Positions 34,278-45,315 of a stretch of 64,000 nucleotides of DNA are shown here, in pieces. A model generated the notes under the pieces. The model was not told where the DNA came from, searched no databases, and saw nothing but the letters and a program-made list of their open reading frames with translations. Position 1 is the first letter of the stretch. Every line of letters begins with the position of its first letter. This DNA is from Martelella endophytica (GTDB lineage Bacteria; Pseudomonadota; Alphaproteobacteria; Rhizobiales; Rhizobiaceae): assembly GCF_000960975.1 (NCBI RefSeq), contig NZ_CP010803.1, positions 4,185,818 to 4,249,817 of the forward strand, read 5' to 3'. A program made the translations under genes and the position numbers.

Positions 34278-35837
34278 TCACCCGCGCTTCACCAGCCGTT
34301 TCAATAGCGCGCGATTGACGCCGCCGGTGGCGAGCACGAGGCCGAAATAGACGACGAGCGCGATGGCGAGCAGCAGAATGATGCCGCCGAGCTGGACGAG
34401 GAACGGCGTTTCCGGCTGGAACCATCGGGAATAGTGCACCGCTGCAAACTTCACCGCACCGGCCATCGCCCCGCCGGCAATCAGGATGAGCGGGATGCGT
34501 CGCAGCAGCAGGCTGTCGAAGCGGAGCTGGCCGCTGATGACGAGTGTCGATGCGAGCAGCACGACGTTGGTCCAGCCCGACACGACTTCGGCGAGCGCGA
34601 TGCCGCGTTCGGCGAGGATCGGGAACAGGCTGATGGCGAGAACGGAATTGATGACGACGGCAATCAGGGTAAAGCGCATCGGCAGCTTGGTGTTCTCGCG
34701 GGCATAGAAGGCGGGCTGCAAGGCCTTGGTCAGCGCGAAGGCCGGCAGTCCGAAGGCATAGACCGTCATGATCGCGGCGACCAGCGCCGTGGTCTCCGGC
34801 ATGAAGGCGCCACGCTCATAAAGCACGCGGGTGATTTCCGGCGAGATCGCCATCAGCCCGAAGGCGGCCGGCACCGTCAGGAACAGCACGAATTCGATGG
34901 TGCGGTTCTGGACGTGCGAGGCCTCGGCAACATTGCCGGCCTTCAGCGCCCGGGACAGCTCAGGCAGCAGCACCACGCCACCCGCGACACCGACAACGCC
35001 GAGCGGCAACTGGTAGAGCCGGTCGGCATATTGCAGAGCCGCGATCGCTCCCTCCTTGCCGGAGGCGACCGCCTGGCCGATGATCTGGTTGATCTGGATA
35101 ACGCCGCCGGTGATGGCAGCCGGCACGGCAAGCGCGATCAGCCGCCTGATCTTCGGCGTCATCTTCGGCATGCGGAAACCGAAGCGGATGCCGGCGCGGC
35201 GCACATCGATGGCAACGACGGCAAGCTGCAGGATACCGGCAACGAGAACGCCCCAGGCGAGATAATGCGCCATCCGTTCGGGGTTGGCACCCTGATAGAC
35301 GCCGTAGCCGAGGACGGCGATCAGGACGACGTTGAGGAAGACCGGCGCGATCGCCGCAGCGAAATAGCGGTGCAGCGAATTCAGCATGCCGCTCATCATC
35401 GCCATCAGCGACATGCAGATCAGATAAGGAAACATCACCATCGACAGGCGGACGGTCATGTCGAACTTGTCGGGGTCGCCGGCAAAGCCCGGTGCGATGA
35501 TGAAGCGCACGATCAGCGGCATCGCCAGCTCCATCACCAGGGTGATGACGAAGAGCGCCGAGAACAGCACGCCGAACACCTGCTCGGAGAAGCGCTTGGC
35601 ACCCTCCAGCCCGTTCTCCTCGATCTCCTTTGAGAACAGCGGCACGAAGGCGGCGTTGAAGGCGCCTTCAGCAAAGAGCCGGCGGAACAGGTTAGGGAAC
35701 CGGAAGGCAGCGTAGAAGACGTCCGCCATCGGCCCCGTGCCGAGGGCGGCCGCCATCATGGTTTCGCGGGCAAAGCCGAAGATACGGCTGGCCAGCGTCG
35801 CGCCCCCGACGGTCGCGAACTTGCCGGCGAGGCTCAT
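34278..35837 (-). CDS. murJ: Lipid II flippase MurJ
   Basis: Flips lipid-linked peptidoglycan precursors across the inner membrane. The 519 residues form about 14 hydrophobic segments in the MVF/MOP superfamily pattern, beginning '[27 protein letters not shown]' with the conserved Arg residues of the substrate cavity. The ATG at 35837 overlaps the glnD stop by 4 nt (ATGA), so its translation is coupled to glnD. Confidence 0.96.
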   Translation of the reverse strand: MSLAGKFATVGGATLASRIFGFARETMMAAALGTGPMADVFYAAFRFPNLFRRLFAEGAFNAAFVPLFSKEIEENGLEGAKRFSEQVFGVLFSALFVITLVMELAMPLIVRFIIAPGFAGDPDKFDMTVRLSMVMFPYLICMSLMAMMSGMLNSLHRYFAAAIAPVFLNVVLIAVLGYGVYQGANPERMAHYLAWGVLVAGILQLAVVAIDVRRAGIRFGFRMPKMTPKIRRLIALAVPAAITGGVIQINQIIGQAVASGKEGAIAALQYADRLYQLPLGVVGVAGGVVLLPELSRALKAGNVAEASHVQNRTIEFVLFLTVPAAFGLMAISPEITRVLYERGAFMPETTALVAAIMTVYAFGLPAFALTKALQPAFYARENTKLPMRFTLIAVVINSVLAISLFPILAERGIALAEVVSGWTNVVLLASTLVISGQLRFDSLLLRRIPLILIAGGAMAGAVKFAAVHYSRWFQPETPFLVQLGGIILLLAIALVVYFGLVLATGGVNRALLKRLVKRG

Positions 35838-38719
35838 TGAGCGTCGTCCTCGTCCTTCCCGATGTCGCGCCCGGCCTCGGCCGGCAGCAGCATGCCCGGC
35901 GGCATGCCCTTTCGATAGGCGTCGCTATTGTCGTCGAGCACCGCTTTCATCCTTTCAACGATTGCCGCCTGGCGGTTCTCATTGGTGATTTTGGCGCCAA
36001 CGAGGTCGGTCACGTAAAAACTGTCGATCACCTTCTCACCGAAGGTGGTGATGCGCGCCGACTGAATGTCGAGCGAGAGCTCGGAGAGCGTCTGCGTCAC
36101 GTCTGCAAGCAGGCCTGTGCGGTCGAGGCACTCGATCTCGATCACGGTGAAGACGTTGGAGAGCAGGTTCGATACGGAGACATGCGGCTGCACGGAGAAG
36201 GGCTTCGCCGCCTTGCGCTCGCGCGAGCGGGTGGCGATCACATCGGGCAGGCGCTTGCGGCCGGAGAGCACATCCTCGATCAGCTTGCCGATCGTGGTTG
36301 CCCGGCGCAGCTCGTCGGCATCATCTTCGAAAGCGCGGTTGAGCAGGACCGTGTCGAGCGCGCGGCCGTCCGTGGTGGTGAAGATCTGCGCATCGGCAAT
36401 GTTGGCACCGGTCGCCGCGCAGGCACCGGCGACGATCGACAGAAGCCGCGGATGGTCGGGCGCCAGGAGCGTGATCTCGGTGATGTCGTGGAACGCGTGA
36501 GTGCGAACCATGGTCGCAAACAGCTTGCCGTCCTTGTCGGCAGAGCGGATGAAGCGGGCATGGCGCACCTGATCCTCGAGCGGCACGGAGAGCAGGTAGT
36601 TCTGGTACTGCAGGCTCGAATATCTCTGCCGGTCGGCATCGCTCCAGCCGGCAAGCGCTTCCGCCAGCGCTTCCACGGCGCGCTCGGCGCGGGCTTTGCG
36701 CGACACCGCGGAGAAGCCGCCGGAGAGCAGGATCTCGGTCTCGTAGTACAGCGTGCGGAGAAGCTGCCCCTTCCAGCCGTTCCAGACGTCCGGGCCGACG
36801 GCGCGGATGTCGCAGACGGTGAGGATCAAGAGCAGGTTCAGCCGGTCGAGCGACTGCACCTGGTCCGAGAAGTCGATCACGGTCTTGCGGTCGGAGAGGT
36901 CGCGGGTCTGCGATGTCATCGACATCAGCAGGTGCTTATCGATCAGCCAGGCGACGAGTTCGGTCTGCTTCGCCGTCAATCCGAGACGCGGGCAGAGCTT
37001 TCGCGCCACCCTTGCGCCGGCGATCGAATGATCTTCCTTGCGGCCCTTGGCGACATCATGCAGCAGCACGGCGACATAGAGCACGGTGCGATCCTCGATG
37101 CGGCCGATCAGGCTTGCCGCCAGCGGATGCTTCTCGGAAGCGCCCTCGCTGTTTTCGATTTCCGACAGCACGCCAACGGCGCGGATCAGATGCTCGTCAA
37201 CGGTGAAGTGATGATACATGTTGAACTGCATCATCGAGACGATGCGGCCGAATTCCGGCAGGAAGCGGCCGAGTACGCCGGCTTCGTTCATCCGCCGGAG
37301 ATAGAGCGCCGGATCGTTGCGGGAGGTCAGAATGGACAGGAACAGCCGGTTCGCCTCATCCTTCTCGCGCAGCTCCGCATTGATGAGCGATAGCGAGCGG
37401 GTGACGACCTTGAGAGCGTCCGGGTGGAATTCGAGGTCGTTGATCACCGCGACGTAGAAAAAGCGGATGATCGCCACCGGATCGCGACGGAAGACGTCGG
37501 GATCGGCAAGGGCGATACGGCCAGAATCATTGACGAACTCGATGGACCCCGGGATCTTGCGCTGGCGCCGTGCAAACTTCGTCCAGACCCGGCCGATGGT
37601 CGGCGCCGCCTTTGCCTGCTGCTCCTCGAGATCCGAGCAGAAGATGCGGGTAAGATCGCCGACATCCTTGGCCACCAGGAAATAGTGCTTCATGAACCGC
37701 TCGACCGCCGAGAGCCCAGGCCTGTCCTGATAGCCGAGCGCCCGAGCAATGTCGTTCTGGATCTCGAAGGACAGCCGCTCCTCCGCCTTGCCGGTCAGGA
37801 AATGCATGTGGCAACGCACGGCCCAGAGAAAATCCTCGGCCCGGTTGAAAAGCTTCATCTCCTGTCGCGACAGCACGCCGAGCGACACCAGTTCGGAGGG
37901 CTCGCGCACACGGTAGAAATACTTGGCGATCCAGAAAAGCGTGTTGAGGTCGCGCAGCCCCCCCTTGCCCTCCTTGACGTTGGGCACGACGAGATAGCGC
38001 GTATCGAAAGACTTGCGGTGGCGCTCGTCGCGCTCGGCAAGCTTGGCGGCGATGAAATCGGGGCCGGTGCTGGCGACGATCTCCTTGTCGAAGCGCCGCT
38101 CCAGCGTATTGGCGAGCGTCTTGCGACCGGCGATGAAGCGCATCTCGAGGATCGAGGTGCGGATCGTCATGTCGGCCTTGGAGAGCTTGATGCATTCATC
38201 GACATTGCGGGTCGCGTGACCGACCTTCTGGCCCATGTCCCAGAGCATGTAGAGAATATATTCGATCGCCTGCAGCGTCTCTCGGCGGTCTGAACCGTTG
38301 ATCAGGAACAGAAGGTCGATATCGGAACCCGGCGCCAGCGTGCCGCGGCCATAACCGCCAACGGCGGTGACGGTGAAATCGCTCGCCGCATCGGGAAAAA
38401 GATCCTTGGAGACGAGGTTATGCAGGGCGATCAGTATCTGATCCTGCAGCCAGGAAATCCGCCGCGCACAGCCCAAACCGGTACCGTCTTCCTTCAGAAG
38501 CGTATAGGCGTGCTCACGGCCGAGGCGGTTCACCTCCTTCAGATGCGCGAGCAGGACCTGACGGGTCTTGTCCGTATTGCCGCCATTGCGCCTGGCAATC
38601 GCCCGAAGCTCCGTCTTCAGCGCCGACGGATCGAGGATATCCGTCATCGCGAACAGGTCGGTCTCGGCGGTTTTCAGTTGAGCAGCCTTGTCGCGCTGCG
38701 CCTCTGCGGTGGTCTGCAT
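35834..38719 (-). CDS. glnD: PII uridylyltransferase / uridylyl-removing enzyme
   Basis: A 961-residue bifunctional nitrogen sensor that uridylylates PII proteins at low glutamine and removes UMP at high glutamine. Domains in order: a nucleotidyltransferase domain with '[19 protein letters not shown]' (about 115-135), a central helical region, an HD phosphohydrolase domain (with 'LHDVAKG' around 555-560), and two C-terminal ACT domains (about 730-950) that bind glutamine. The ATG at 38719 has AAAAAGG upstream. It is upstream of and coupled to murJ. rpoN and ptsN also occur in this window. Confidence 0.97.
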   Translation of the reverse strand: MQTTAEAQRDKAAQLKTAETDLFAMTDILDPSALKTELRAIARRNGGNTDKTRQVLLAHLKEVNRLGREHAYTLLKEDGTGLGCARRISWLQDQILIALHNLVSKDLFPDAASDFTVTAVGGYGRGTLAPGSDIDLLFLINGSDRRETLQAIEYILYMLWDMGQKVGHATRNVDECIKLSKADMTIRTSILEMRFIAGRKTLANTLERRFDKEIVASTGPDFIAAKLAERDERHRKSFDTRYLVVPNVKEGKGGLRDLNTLFWIAKYFYRVREPSELVSLGVLSRQEMKLFNRAEDFLWAVRCHMHFLTGKAEERLSFEIQNDIARALGYQDRPGLSAVERFMKHYFLVAKDVGDLTRIFCSDLEEQQAKAAPTIGRVWTKFARRQRKIPGSIEFVNDSGRIALADPDVFRRDPVAIIRFFYVAVINDLEFHPDALKVVTRSLSLINAELREKDEANRLFLSILTSRNDPALYLRRMNEAGVLGRFLPEFGRIVSMMQFNMYHHFTVDEHLIRAVGVLSEIENSEGASEKHPLAASLIGRIEDRTVLYVAVLLHDVAKGRKEDHSIAGARVARKLCPRLGLTAKQTELVAWLIDKHLLMSMTSQTRDLSDRKTVIDFSDQVQSLDRLNLLLILTVCDIRAVGPDVWNGWKGQLLRTLYYETEILLSGGFSAVSRKARAERAVEALAEALAGWSDADRQRYSSLQYQNYLLSVPLEDQVRHARFIRSADKDGKLFATMVRTHAFHDITEITLLAPDHPRLLSIVAGACAATGANIADAQIFTTTDGRALDTVLLNRAFEDDADELRRATTIGKLIEDVLSGRKRLPDVIATRSRERKAAKPFSVQPHVSVSNLLSNVFTVIEIECLDRTGLLADVTQTLSELSLDIQSARITTFGEKVIDSFYVTDLVGAKITNENRQAAIVERMKAVLDDNSDAYRKGMPPGMLLPAEAGRDIGKDEDDAQ

Positions 38720-38771
38720 TGCATTGCCTTTTTATCGGCGGATTGCGCCTTTGATGGCTTTCTAGAGCAAA

Positions 38772-41519
38772 TCAGTCGCCAAGGGAAATGTCCTCGCTCA
38801 ATTTCCGCTTCAGCGCATAGAGCGCATCCAGCGCCTCGCGCGGCGTCATGTCATCCGGCTTGAGCGTTTCAAGCAGGGCCGTCACCTCGGACGGCTTCTG
38901 CGCGGCCGGGTCGGCTCGCATCGCGGTCTGGAACAGCGGCAGGTCGTCGATGAGGTTCGCGGCCGGGTTCTTGCGGTCGGCGTCCTCAAGTCGCGCCAGC
39001 ACCGATTTCGCCCGTTTGACGACGGCTGAAGGCAGGCCGGCAAGGCGTGCGACCTGGATGCCGTAGGAGCGGTCCGCCGCCCCCGGCCCGACCTCGTGCA
39101 GAAAGACGACATCGCCCTTCCATTCCTTCACCCGCATCGTCGCGTTGACGAGACGCGGCAGCTTTTCGGAGAGCACCGTCAGCTCGTGGAAGTGCGTCGC
39201 GAACAGGCCGCGGCAGGTGTTGACGTCATGCAGATGCTCGACCGCAGCCCAGGCGATCGACAGGCCGTCGAAGGTCGCCGTGCCACGGCCGATCTCGTCG
39301 AGGATCACCAGCGAGCGGGGACCGGCCTGGTTGAGGATCGCCGCCGTCTCGACCATCTCGACCATGAAGGTGGAGCGGCCGCGGGCGAGATCGTCGGACG
39401 CACCGACGCGCGAAAACAGCCTGTCGACAATGCCGATATGGGCGCTTGCCGCCGGCACGTAGGCACCGATCTGGGCGAGGATGGCGATCAGCGCGTTCTG
39501 CCTCAGGAAGGTCGATTTACCGCCCATGTTCGGGCCGGTCAGCAGCCACAGGCAGCCCTCGGCGCCACCATTCCTCGGCGAGAGTTCGCAATCATTGGCA
39601 ACGAAGGGGCCCGCCGACTGCTTGCGCAGCGCCTGCTCGACAACGGGGTGACGCCCGCCCTCGATCTTGAAGGCGGTGGTTTCGTCCACCATCGGCCGGC
39701 AATAGGCCTCGGCCTCTGCAATCACCGCGAAGGCGGCGGAGACGTCGAGCACCGAAAGTGCCAGCGCCCCGGTCTTCAGGCGCTCGGCCTCGCCAACCAC
39801 ATGGGCGCGCATCGCCTCGAACGCCTCGAGTTCGATGGCGAGCGCCTCGCCGGCGGCATTGGCGATGCGGCTTTCGAGATCGGCGAGCTCGGCGGTGGTG
39901 AAACGCATCGCGTTCGCCATGGTCTGCCGGTGGATGAACTTGGCCTTGGCCGCATCGCTGCCGGTCAGCGCCTGGGCATTGCCGCTGGTCACTTCGATGA
40001 AATAGCCGAGCACGTTATTGTGCTTGATCTTCAGGCCCTTGACGCCGGTCTCTTCCGCATATTGCGCCTGCAGCCCGGCAATCACCCGCCGCGATGTATC
40101 GCGCAGTCCCCTCGCCTCGTCGAGCCCGTCATGCGCGCCTTCACGCACGAAGCCGCCATCGCGCTTCAGCAGCGGCAAGTCGTCGGCAAGCGTTTCGGCC
40201 AGCCGCGTTTCGAGATCGCCGGGCAGATCGCGGAGCGCCGCCAGCGCACCGGCGAGCTCCCCCGGCAGTTCGGCGCCGGTGAGCGCATCGCCGATGGCGC
40301 GGGCCACTTCGAGACCGCGCAGGATGGCACCAAGATCGCGCGGGCCGCCGCGATCGAGCGCAAGCCGCGACAGCGCCCGCGGCATGTCCGGCAGCTCCTT
40401 CAGATAGGCACGCACGCCATCCTGTCGCGATGCGTCATCGAGGAAGAAGGCGACCGAATCGAGCCGCGCATGGATCGCGTCGGGTTCGGTCAGCGGCGAC
40501 ATCAGCCGTTCGCCCAGAAGCCGGGCGCCACCGCTGGTGACTGTGCGGTCAATGGCCTTCAGCAGCGAGCCGTCACGACCGCCCGCCATGGTGCGCACCA
40601 GTTCGAGATTGGCGCGCGTGGCCGGATCGATGAACATCCGCGAGGCCGAGCCGTCCTGCTCGGGAATGCCAAGCGGCGGCCGCTCGTTGATCTGGGTCTT
40701 TTCGACATAGGCAACGGCAGCCGCGGCAGCCGAAAGCTCGGGACGGGAAAAACGGCCGAAGCCATCGAGCGTCGCCACGCCGAAGAAACGGGCAAGCCGG
40801 TCCGTTGCCGTGGCGCTGTCGAACAGCACCGCAGGCTGTGGCGAGACGACACGGCCGAGCAGGTCGAAGACCGGCCGCAGCTTCTCCTCGGAAAACAGTG
40901 TGTCGGCGACGATCAGCTCGCGCGGCTCGACACGCATGATGTCGGCCGCCAGCCGCGCCTCGGTGGTGGCGGAAACGCGGAAGATGCCGGTCGAGATGTC
41001 GATCCAGGCGAGACCATAGGAGGCCTCCCCCTCGCCGCGGATGCGCGACAACGCCATCAGGAAATTGCTTTCGCCGGGCGCCAGAAGCTTCTCTTCCGTC
41101 AGCGTACCCGCTGTCACCAGACGGGTGACATCGCGACGCACCACCGACTTGCCACCGCGCTTCTTCGCCTCCGCCGGGTCCTCGGTCTGCTCGCAGACCG
41201 CGACCCGAAAGCCGAGCGCAATCAGCTTCTGCAGGTAGTCATCGGCGGCATGCACCGGCACGCCGCACATCGGAATGTCGCGGCCGAGATGCTGGCCGCG
41301 CTTGGTGAGGGTGATGGACAACGCCCGCGAGGCCTGTTCGGCGTCGTCAAAGAACAGCTCGTAGAAATCGCCCATGCGGTAGAACAGCAGGAGATCCGGG
41401 TTTGCCGCCTTGATCTCGATATACTGCTCCATCATCGGCGTTGCCGATGCGCGGCTATCCTCGGAAATCAGTTCTTCGGTCGGGATACGATCTGCCACGG
41501 TCACTTGCTGCGCTCGCAA
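38772..41519 (-). CDS. mutS: DNA mismatch repair protein MutS
   Basis: A 915-residue mismatch-recognition ATPase. The N-terminal '[31 protein letters not shown]' contains the Phe-x-Glu mismatch-contacting motif. Clamp and lever domains follow, and then the ATPase with Walker A '[13 protein letters not shown]' and '[11 protein letters not shown]'. The start is uncertain: TTG at 41519 gives the longest frame, but GTG at 41504 or 41498 is also possible and no clear ribosome site separates them. It lies between olsB and glnD. Confidence 0.96.
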   Translation of the reverse strand: MRAQQVTVADRIPTEELISEDSRASATPMMEQYIEIKAANPDLLLFYRMGDFYELFFDDAEQASRALSITLTKRGQHLGRDIPMCGVPVHAADDYLQKLIALGFRVAVCEQTEDPAEAKKRGGKSVVRRDVTRLVTAGTLTEEKLLAPGESNFLMALSRIRGEGEASYGLAWIDISTGIFRVSATTEARLAADIMRVEPRELIVADTLFSEEKLRPVFDLLGRVVSPQPAVLFDSATATDRLARFFGVATLDGFGRFSRPELSAAAAAVAYVEKTQINERPPLGIPEQDGSASRMFIDPATRANLELVRTMAGGRDGSLLKAIDRTVTSGGARLLGERLMSPLTEPDAIHARLDSVAFFLDDASRQDGVRAYLKELPDMPRALSRLALDRGGPRDLGAILRGLEVARAIGDALTGAELPGELAGALAALRDLPGDLETRLAETLADDLPLLKRDGGFVREGAHDGLDEARGLRDTSRRVIAGLQAQYAEETGVKGLKIKHNNVLGYFIEVTSGNAQALTGSDAAKAKFIHRQTMANAMRFTTAELADLESRIANAAGEALAIELEAFEAMRAHVVGEAERLKTGALALSVLDVSAAFAVIAEAEAYCRPMVDETTAFKIEGGRHPVVEQALRKQSAGPFVANDCELSPRNGGAEGCLWLLTGPNMGGKSTFLRQNALIAILAQIGAYVPAASAHIGIVDRLFSRVGASDDLARGRSTFMVEMVETAAILNQAGPRSLVILDEIGRGTATFDGLSIAWAAVEHLHDVNTCRGLFATHFHELTVLSEKLPRLVNATMRVKEWKGDVVFLHEVGPGAADRSYGIQVARLAGLPSAVVKRAKSVLARLEDADRKNPAANLIDDLPLFQTAMRADPAAQKPSEVTALLETLKPDDMTPREALDALYALKRKLSEDISLGD

Positions 41520-41655
41520 TGAAGGGATGTTTTCCTTTCATCTGTCACGATTTGCCGGCCGCCGGAAGAGCGCAACGCGAGAAAGCTGGGCAAAACGTGG
41601 ATGTGCGCGGATGCCGCGCAAACGCCGCCACACATGACGCCGACCAGCGGTCGGC

Positions 41656-42528
41656 TCAGCTCGCGAAACGGCCTGCGTCGGCACCGTAATAATTGATGTA
41701 GCGATCGGAGATCGATGCTATCGGCAGCACCACCAGCACGTCGGTGGTGTTGAAGGCATGGTCGACGACGGCGCCATCGCCGATCATCGCGCCGAGGCGC
41801 AGATAGCCTTTCACCAGTGGCGGCAGCGCCGTCAGCGCGCGGCGTCCCGAAACCTCTTCCGCCGGCAGCATGTTCATGTCCACGGCAAGCTCCGGCCGGG
41901 CCGAAACCGCCCAGTCGCCGGTGGCACGGGCATTGTGGTAGAGGAAGGAGAGCGCCGTGGCGTGGGCCGCCGGATCGGTTCCGTGAAACGAGGCGCAGCC
42001 GAACATCACGCCGATATTGTGCTTCAGCGCATAGGCCCAGTTGCCCTGCCAGAGCAGCTCGACCGTGCGCTTGGAGCGATAGTCGGGCAGAACGCAGGAG
42101 CGGCCGAGCTCCATGAAGCGGATATCCGGATGGCGGGCGACCAGCGCCTCGGTCAGGTATTCGGAATCGGAATAAAATCCGCCGTGCTGCATCGCCACGT
42201 CCTGGCGGAGCAGGCGGTAGGTGGCGACGATCTGGTCCTCCGGATCGCCGTCGATATTGCGGTCAAGCACCAGAAGGTGGTCGCAGATGTCGTCCCACTT
42301 GTCGAAATCGCGCTTGCGCAGCATGGCTTCGGCCGGAAGCTGCGCCTGCATCTCCTCGACGAACACGCGGTAGCGCACAGCCTGCGCCGCATCGATCTCG
42401 CTGTCGGTCAGCGCGATCCGCGTTTCCAGGCTGCCGATCCTGCCGAGCACACCATCGGTGGGGACGCTTGCGGGCGCCGTGCCCATGCGGTCCCCAGGCT
42501 GAAGGTAGTCAAGCGCGTCCATCGTCAT
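41656..42528 (-). CDS. olsB: L-ornithine N-alpha-acyltransferase (lyso-ornithine lipid synthase)
   Basis: Transfers a 3-hydroxyacyl group from acyl-ACP to ornithine, the first step of phosphorus-free ornithine lipids. The GNAT-fold hemolysin-like acyltransferase domain spans most of the protein ('AAQAVRYRVFVEEM', 'DHLLVLDRNI', 'MELGRSCVLPDYRSKRTVELLWQG', 'FGCASFHGTDP'). With the ATG at 42528 it has 290 residues and an N-terminus 'MTMDALDY'. The longer ATG at 42561 lacks a ribosome site and sits only 13 nt from a PHO box whose predicted -10 overlaps it, so it may not be transcribed. The mutS-olsB neighbourhood agrees with S. meliloti. Confidence 0.88.
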   Translation of the reverse strand: MTMDALDYLQPGDRMGTAPASVPTDGVLGRIGSLETRIALTDSEIDAAQAVRYRVFVEEMQAQLPAEAMLRKRDFDKWDDICDHLLVLDRNIDGDPEDQIVATYRLLRQDVAMQHGGFYSDSEYLTEALVARHPDIRFMELGRSCVLPDYRSKRTVELLWQGNWAYALKHNIGVMFGCASFHGTDPAAHATALSFLYHNARATGDWAVSARPELAVDMNMLPAEEVSGRRALTALPPLVKGYLRLGAMIGDGAVVDHAFNTTDVLVVLPIASISDRYINYYGADAGRFAS

Positions 42529-42558
42529 GATATGATCCGGATCGTTTGTCTTGGATGT

Positions 42559-42592
42559 CATAAAGCATTTAACTGCGACAGGTTCGTGACAG
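42559..42592 (-). promoter_or_regulatory. PHO box and predicted -10 of olsB
   Basis: On the minus strand CTGTCAC-GAAC-CTGTCGC (42592-42575) forms two 7-bp direct repeats with an 11-bp period, one mismatch from the CTGTCAT/C half-site rule of PhoB boxes. About 10 nt further a TTTATG -10-like hexamer (42564-42559) stands where PhoB-activated promoters have it. This predicts transcription starting near 42552 and phosphate-starvation control of olsB. Confidence 0.75.
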
Positions 42593-42815
42593 CCGCATCC
42601 CGCTTCCTCAGGTTGTCTCGGGCGGCGCAAAGCTCCTTGGCTACATATCCACCATTGCGCCACTTGCAACTGCGGACAACCGCTCTAAGAAAAAGTCTAG
42701 TACAAGCAAAAGGGGTCGTCCAGATTCTTTTGAAAATCAGGATGATATGTTCCCGACAACATTTCATGTAAATATCTGATTTGCCGTTGCAATCATGCGG
42801 TTTTTGATCGGCGGA

Positions 42816-43310
42816 TCAACGCTTGTCGGTGTCGGCCTGTCTGGCCGGGAACAGGAACTCCTGCACGAAGATCAGCACGGCGCCAACGGTGATATAGCTA
42901 TCGGCAAGGTTGAAAATCGGGAAGGTCCAGTTGCCGACGTGGAATCGGATATAGTCGACGACTTCGCCGTAAATGAAGTGGTCGATGATGTTGCCGAAGG
43001 CGCCTGCCACCACGAGCGCAAAGCCGAAATGGGCAAAGACTTGGCCCGGCGCGGTGCGCCGCCAGAGCCAGAGCACGACCGCGACAATCACAAGCCTGAG
43101 GCCGACCAGCCCCCAGCCGTTGGTGTCGGACAGCATCGAGAAGGCGATACCGGGATTGTAGGTCTTGTAGAGCCCGAGGAAGGGAATCACATCGATGGGC
43201 TGCTGCAGCGGCAGGTAGATCTCGACCGCATACTTGACGGCGGCATCGAGAAGTACGGCAACGATCACGAAAAGGACGGCCGGAAACGGACGCGAAAGCG
43301 GCGAAGTCAT
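42816..43310 (-). CDS. lspA: Lipoprotein signal peptidase (signal peptidase II)
   Basis: Cleaves prolipoprotein signal peptides in the inner membrane. The 164 residues form four hydrophobic segments; the two catalytic Asp residues lie in 'GAFGNIIDHF' and 'FNLADSYI'. 'YNPGIAFSML' is the family's conserved NxGxAF-like stretch. The ATG at 43310 overlaps the upstream methyltransferase stop by 4 nt (ATGA). It is the last gene of a three-gene coupled unit. lnt, the final enzyme of lipoprotein maturation, is elsewhere in the window. Confidence 0.95.
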   Translation of the reverse strand: MTSPLSRPFPAVLFVIVAVLLDAAVKYAVEIYLPLQQPIDVIPFLGLYKTYNPGIAFSMLSDTNGWGLVGLRLVIVAVVLWLWRRTAPGQVFAHFGFALVVAGAFGNIIDHFIYGEVVDYIRFHVGNWTFPIFNLADSYITVGAVLIFVQEFLFPARQADTDKR

Positions 43311-44173
43311 CGGCCGGAGGCCTCCCTGTCATCAAGCGCCAGCAGGTGGCGGCGCGCCTCGTAGAGCATTACGGCGGTAGCGACCGCGAGATTGAGCGAA
43401 TCGGCCCTGCCCTGCTGGGGAATGCGTGCCAGCCGGTCGGCGCCTTCGGCGAGTTCCGGTGGCAGGCCCTGCTGTTCGTTGCCCATCAGCAGAACCGTCG
43501 GGCGCTTCGCATAGTCGATGGTGCGGTAGTCGACCGAGCCCGCGAGATGGGTCGCGACGATTTCGGCGCCGCTCTTCTTCGCCCAGGCCAGGAAGTCCCT
43601 CGGATCGGCCCGCGAAACCGGGATCGCGAACACCGAACCCATCGTCGCCCGCACGGTCTCGATCGAAAACGGATCTGTCGTCTCGCCGACCAGGATCACG
43701 CCGGCGGCACCGGCGGCATCCGCCGTGCGGATGATCGTGCCGAGATTGCCGGGATCGCGGACGCGGTCGAGCGCGATATAGGTCTCGTCCTTTGCCGGAG
43801 CGATATCGGCAAGCGGCCGGTAGCGGCTCGCAAACACGCCAACGACCATCTGCGGATTGTCGCGCCGGGTGATCGCCCCCAGAACCTTTTCCGAGACCTC
43901 CAGCACCAGCCCGCCGGAGGCGACGGTCTTGGCCGCCGCCTTCTCCACAGGCGGCTTGCCCTTGGCGGCCTTGGCGTAGATCAGCGTGCGGATCGACCAG
44001 CCGAGTTCCAGCGCGTCGATGACGAGCTTGAGCCCTTCGGCCAGAAACGTGCCGCTTTCCTCGCGGTGCTTTTTCTGGCCGAGCGCCCTGATATCCTTGA
44101 TGATCGGGTTGGAGAGGCTGGTGACCTCCTTGACCGTGCCGACGCGCGGCGCGCGTTCCTTGTCGAAGCTCAT
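43307..44173 (-). CDS. TrmH-family (SpoU) RNA 2'-O-methyltransferase
   Basis: A 288-residue SPOUT methyltransferase with an N-terminal substrate-binding domain (about 20-110). The knotted catalytic domain carries motif 1 'LDRVRDPGNLGTIIRTADAAGA', motif 2 'VLLMGNEQQGL' and motif 3 'LNLAVATAVMLYEAR'. It is probably a 23S rRNA or tRNA ribose methylase; the target cannot be fixed. The ATG at 44173 overlaps the upstream stop by 4 nt, and its own stop overlaps lspA by 4 nt. Confidence 0.92.
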   Translation of the reverse strand: MSFDKERAPRVGTVKEVTSLSNPIIKDIRALGQKKHREESGTFLAEGLKLVIDALELGWSIRTLIYAKAAKGKPPVEKAAAKTVASGGLVLEVSEKVLGAITRRDNPQMVVGVFASRYRPLADIAPAKDETYIALDRVRDPGNLGTIIRTADAAGAAGVILVGETTDPFSIETVRATMGSVFAIPVSRADPRDFLAWAKKSGAEIVATHLAGSVDYRTIDYAKRPTVLLMGNEQQGLPPELAEGADRLARIPQQGRADSLNLAVATAVMLYEARRHLLALDDREASGR

Positions 44174-45252
44174 TGTGGCAACCACCGCGCATAAAGTGAT
44201 GTCGAAAGCGCCCTGCCCGGCTCGGTCCCGGAAAGGCCGCCCTCGCGGATGACGAGTTCGCCCGATTCGACCACGCCGCCGAAGCCGCGCATGGTCTCCA
44301 TCATCAGTTCATGAACCGAATAGAAGCTGGCGCGGATCGAATAGGCGGTCAGCACGAGGCCCATGGCATCAGGCTTCAGGATCGAGCGGCAGAGATCGAG
44401 CATCCGCGGCAGGTGTTCGAACAACTGCCAGACCTCACCATTGGGACCGCGGCCGAATTTCGGCGGATCGGTTAGGATGATGTCGTAGTGGTTGCCGCGC
44501 CGCTCCTCGCGCTCGATGAACTTCATCGCGTCGTCGCAGATCCAGCGGATCGGCTTGTCGTTGAGACCTGACAGCGCCTGGTTCTCGCGCGCCCAGCCGA
44601 TCGCCTTTTTCGAGGCATCGACATGGGTCACCTCGGCGCCGGCTGCGGCAGCCACCAGCGAAGCGACGCCGGTATAGCCGAAGAGGTTGAGCACCTTCGC
44701 CTTCTGACCGCCGCGCCTTGCCTCCAGCACATCGCGCATCCATTGCCAGTGGGCAATCTGCTCGGGAAAGACGCCGACATGGCGGAACGAGGTGAAGCGC
44801 CCCAGAAAGTCGATATCCATGATCCGGAGAGGCCAGGTCTCGCCAAGAGCGGCTTCGGGGAAACGCCAGCGGCCCATGCCGTCTTCATCGGTATCGCCAG
44901 TGAAGATCGCATCGGCCTTCGCCCACACCTTCTCTTCGAGCAAGGGCGGCCAGAGCGCCTGCGCTTCGGGGCGGACGATCCGGTAATTGCCGTATTGCTC
45001 GAGCTTCAGCCCATGGCCGCTGTCGATCAGATGAAAACCGTCCGCGGAGACGGATTCGAGAATATGCGGAATACGCTCGGCAGGCCGGTCGCCATCCTTC
45101 AGCGCCACCCATTGCGGCTCCGGCTGGCGCCGTTCGGATGATTTGCTGCGACTATCCTCGCGCTGAGGGCGTGTGACATCGTTCCCGCGCTTCTTCGGCG
45201 GATGCGCTGGCGCCGCCTTCCGGCGCGCCCTGTCCTGTCTAGAAGGCGTCAT
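44170..45252 (-). CDS. Class I SAM-dependent methyltransferase (RlmI-like, COG1092 type)
   Basis: A 360-residue protein with a basic, disordered N-terminus (about 1-50), then a methyltransferase domain with 'VLNLFGYTGVASLVAAAAGAEVTHVDAS' (SAM motif I) and 'YDIILTDPPKFGRG' (motif IV, DPP). This layout resembles enzymes methylating rRNA cytosine or guanine bases, but the PUA domain of RlmI is not evident, so the target is unknown. It begins the ATGA-coupled series leading to the TrmH-like gene and lspA. Confidence 0.88.
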   Translation of the reverse strand: MTPSRQDRARRKAAPAHPPKKRGNDVTRPQREDSRSKSSERRQPEPQWVALKDGDRPAERIPHILESVSADGFHLIDSGHGLKLEQYGNYRIVRPEAQALWPPLLEEKVWAKADAIFTGDTDEDGMGRWRFPEAALGETWPLRIMDIDFLGRFTSFRHVGVFPEQIAHWQWMRDVLEARRGGQKAKVLNLFGYTGVASLVAAAAGAEVTHVDASKKAIGWARENQALSGLNDKPIRWICDDAMKFIEREERRGNHYDIILTDPPKFGRGPNGEVWQLFEHLPRMLDLCRSILKPDAMGLVLTAYSIRASFYSVHELMMETMRGFGGVVESGELVIREGGLSGTEPGRALSTSLYARWLPQ

Positions 45253-45315
45253 GACAGCCTCGGCATTGATCGGAAAACGCGCTTTAGCATTCCCGCGCCC
45301 GCGATGAAAGCCCGC

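Noticed and set aside
42561-42669. N-terminal extension of OlsB
   Set aside because: It lies across or upstream of the PHO box, has no ribosome site and is not similar to the usual OlsB start.
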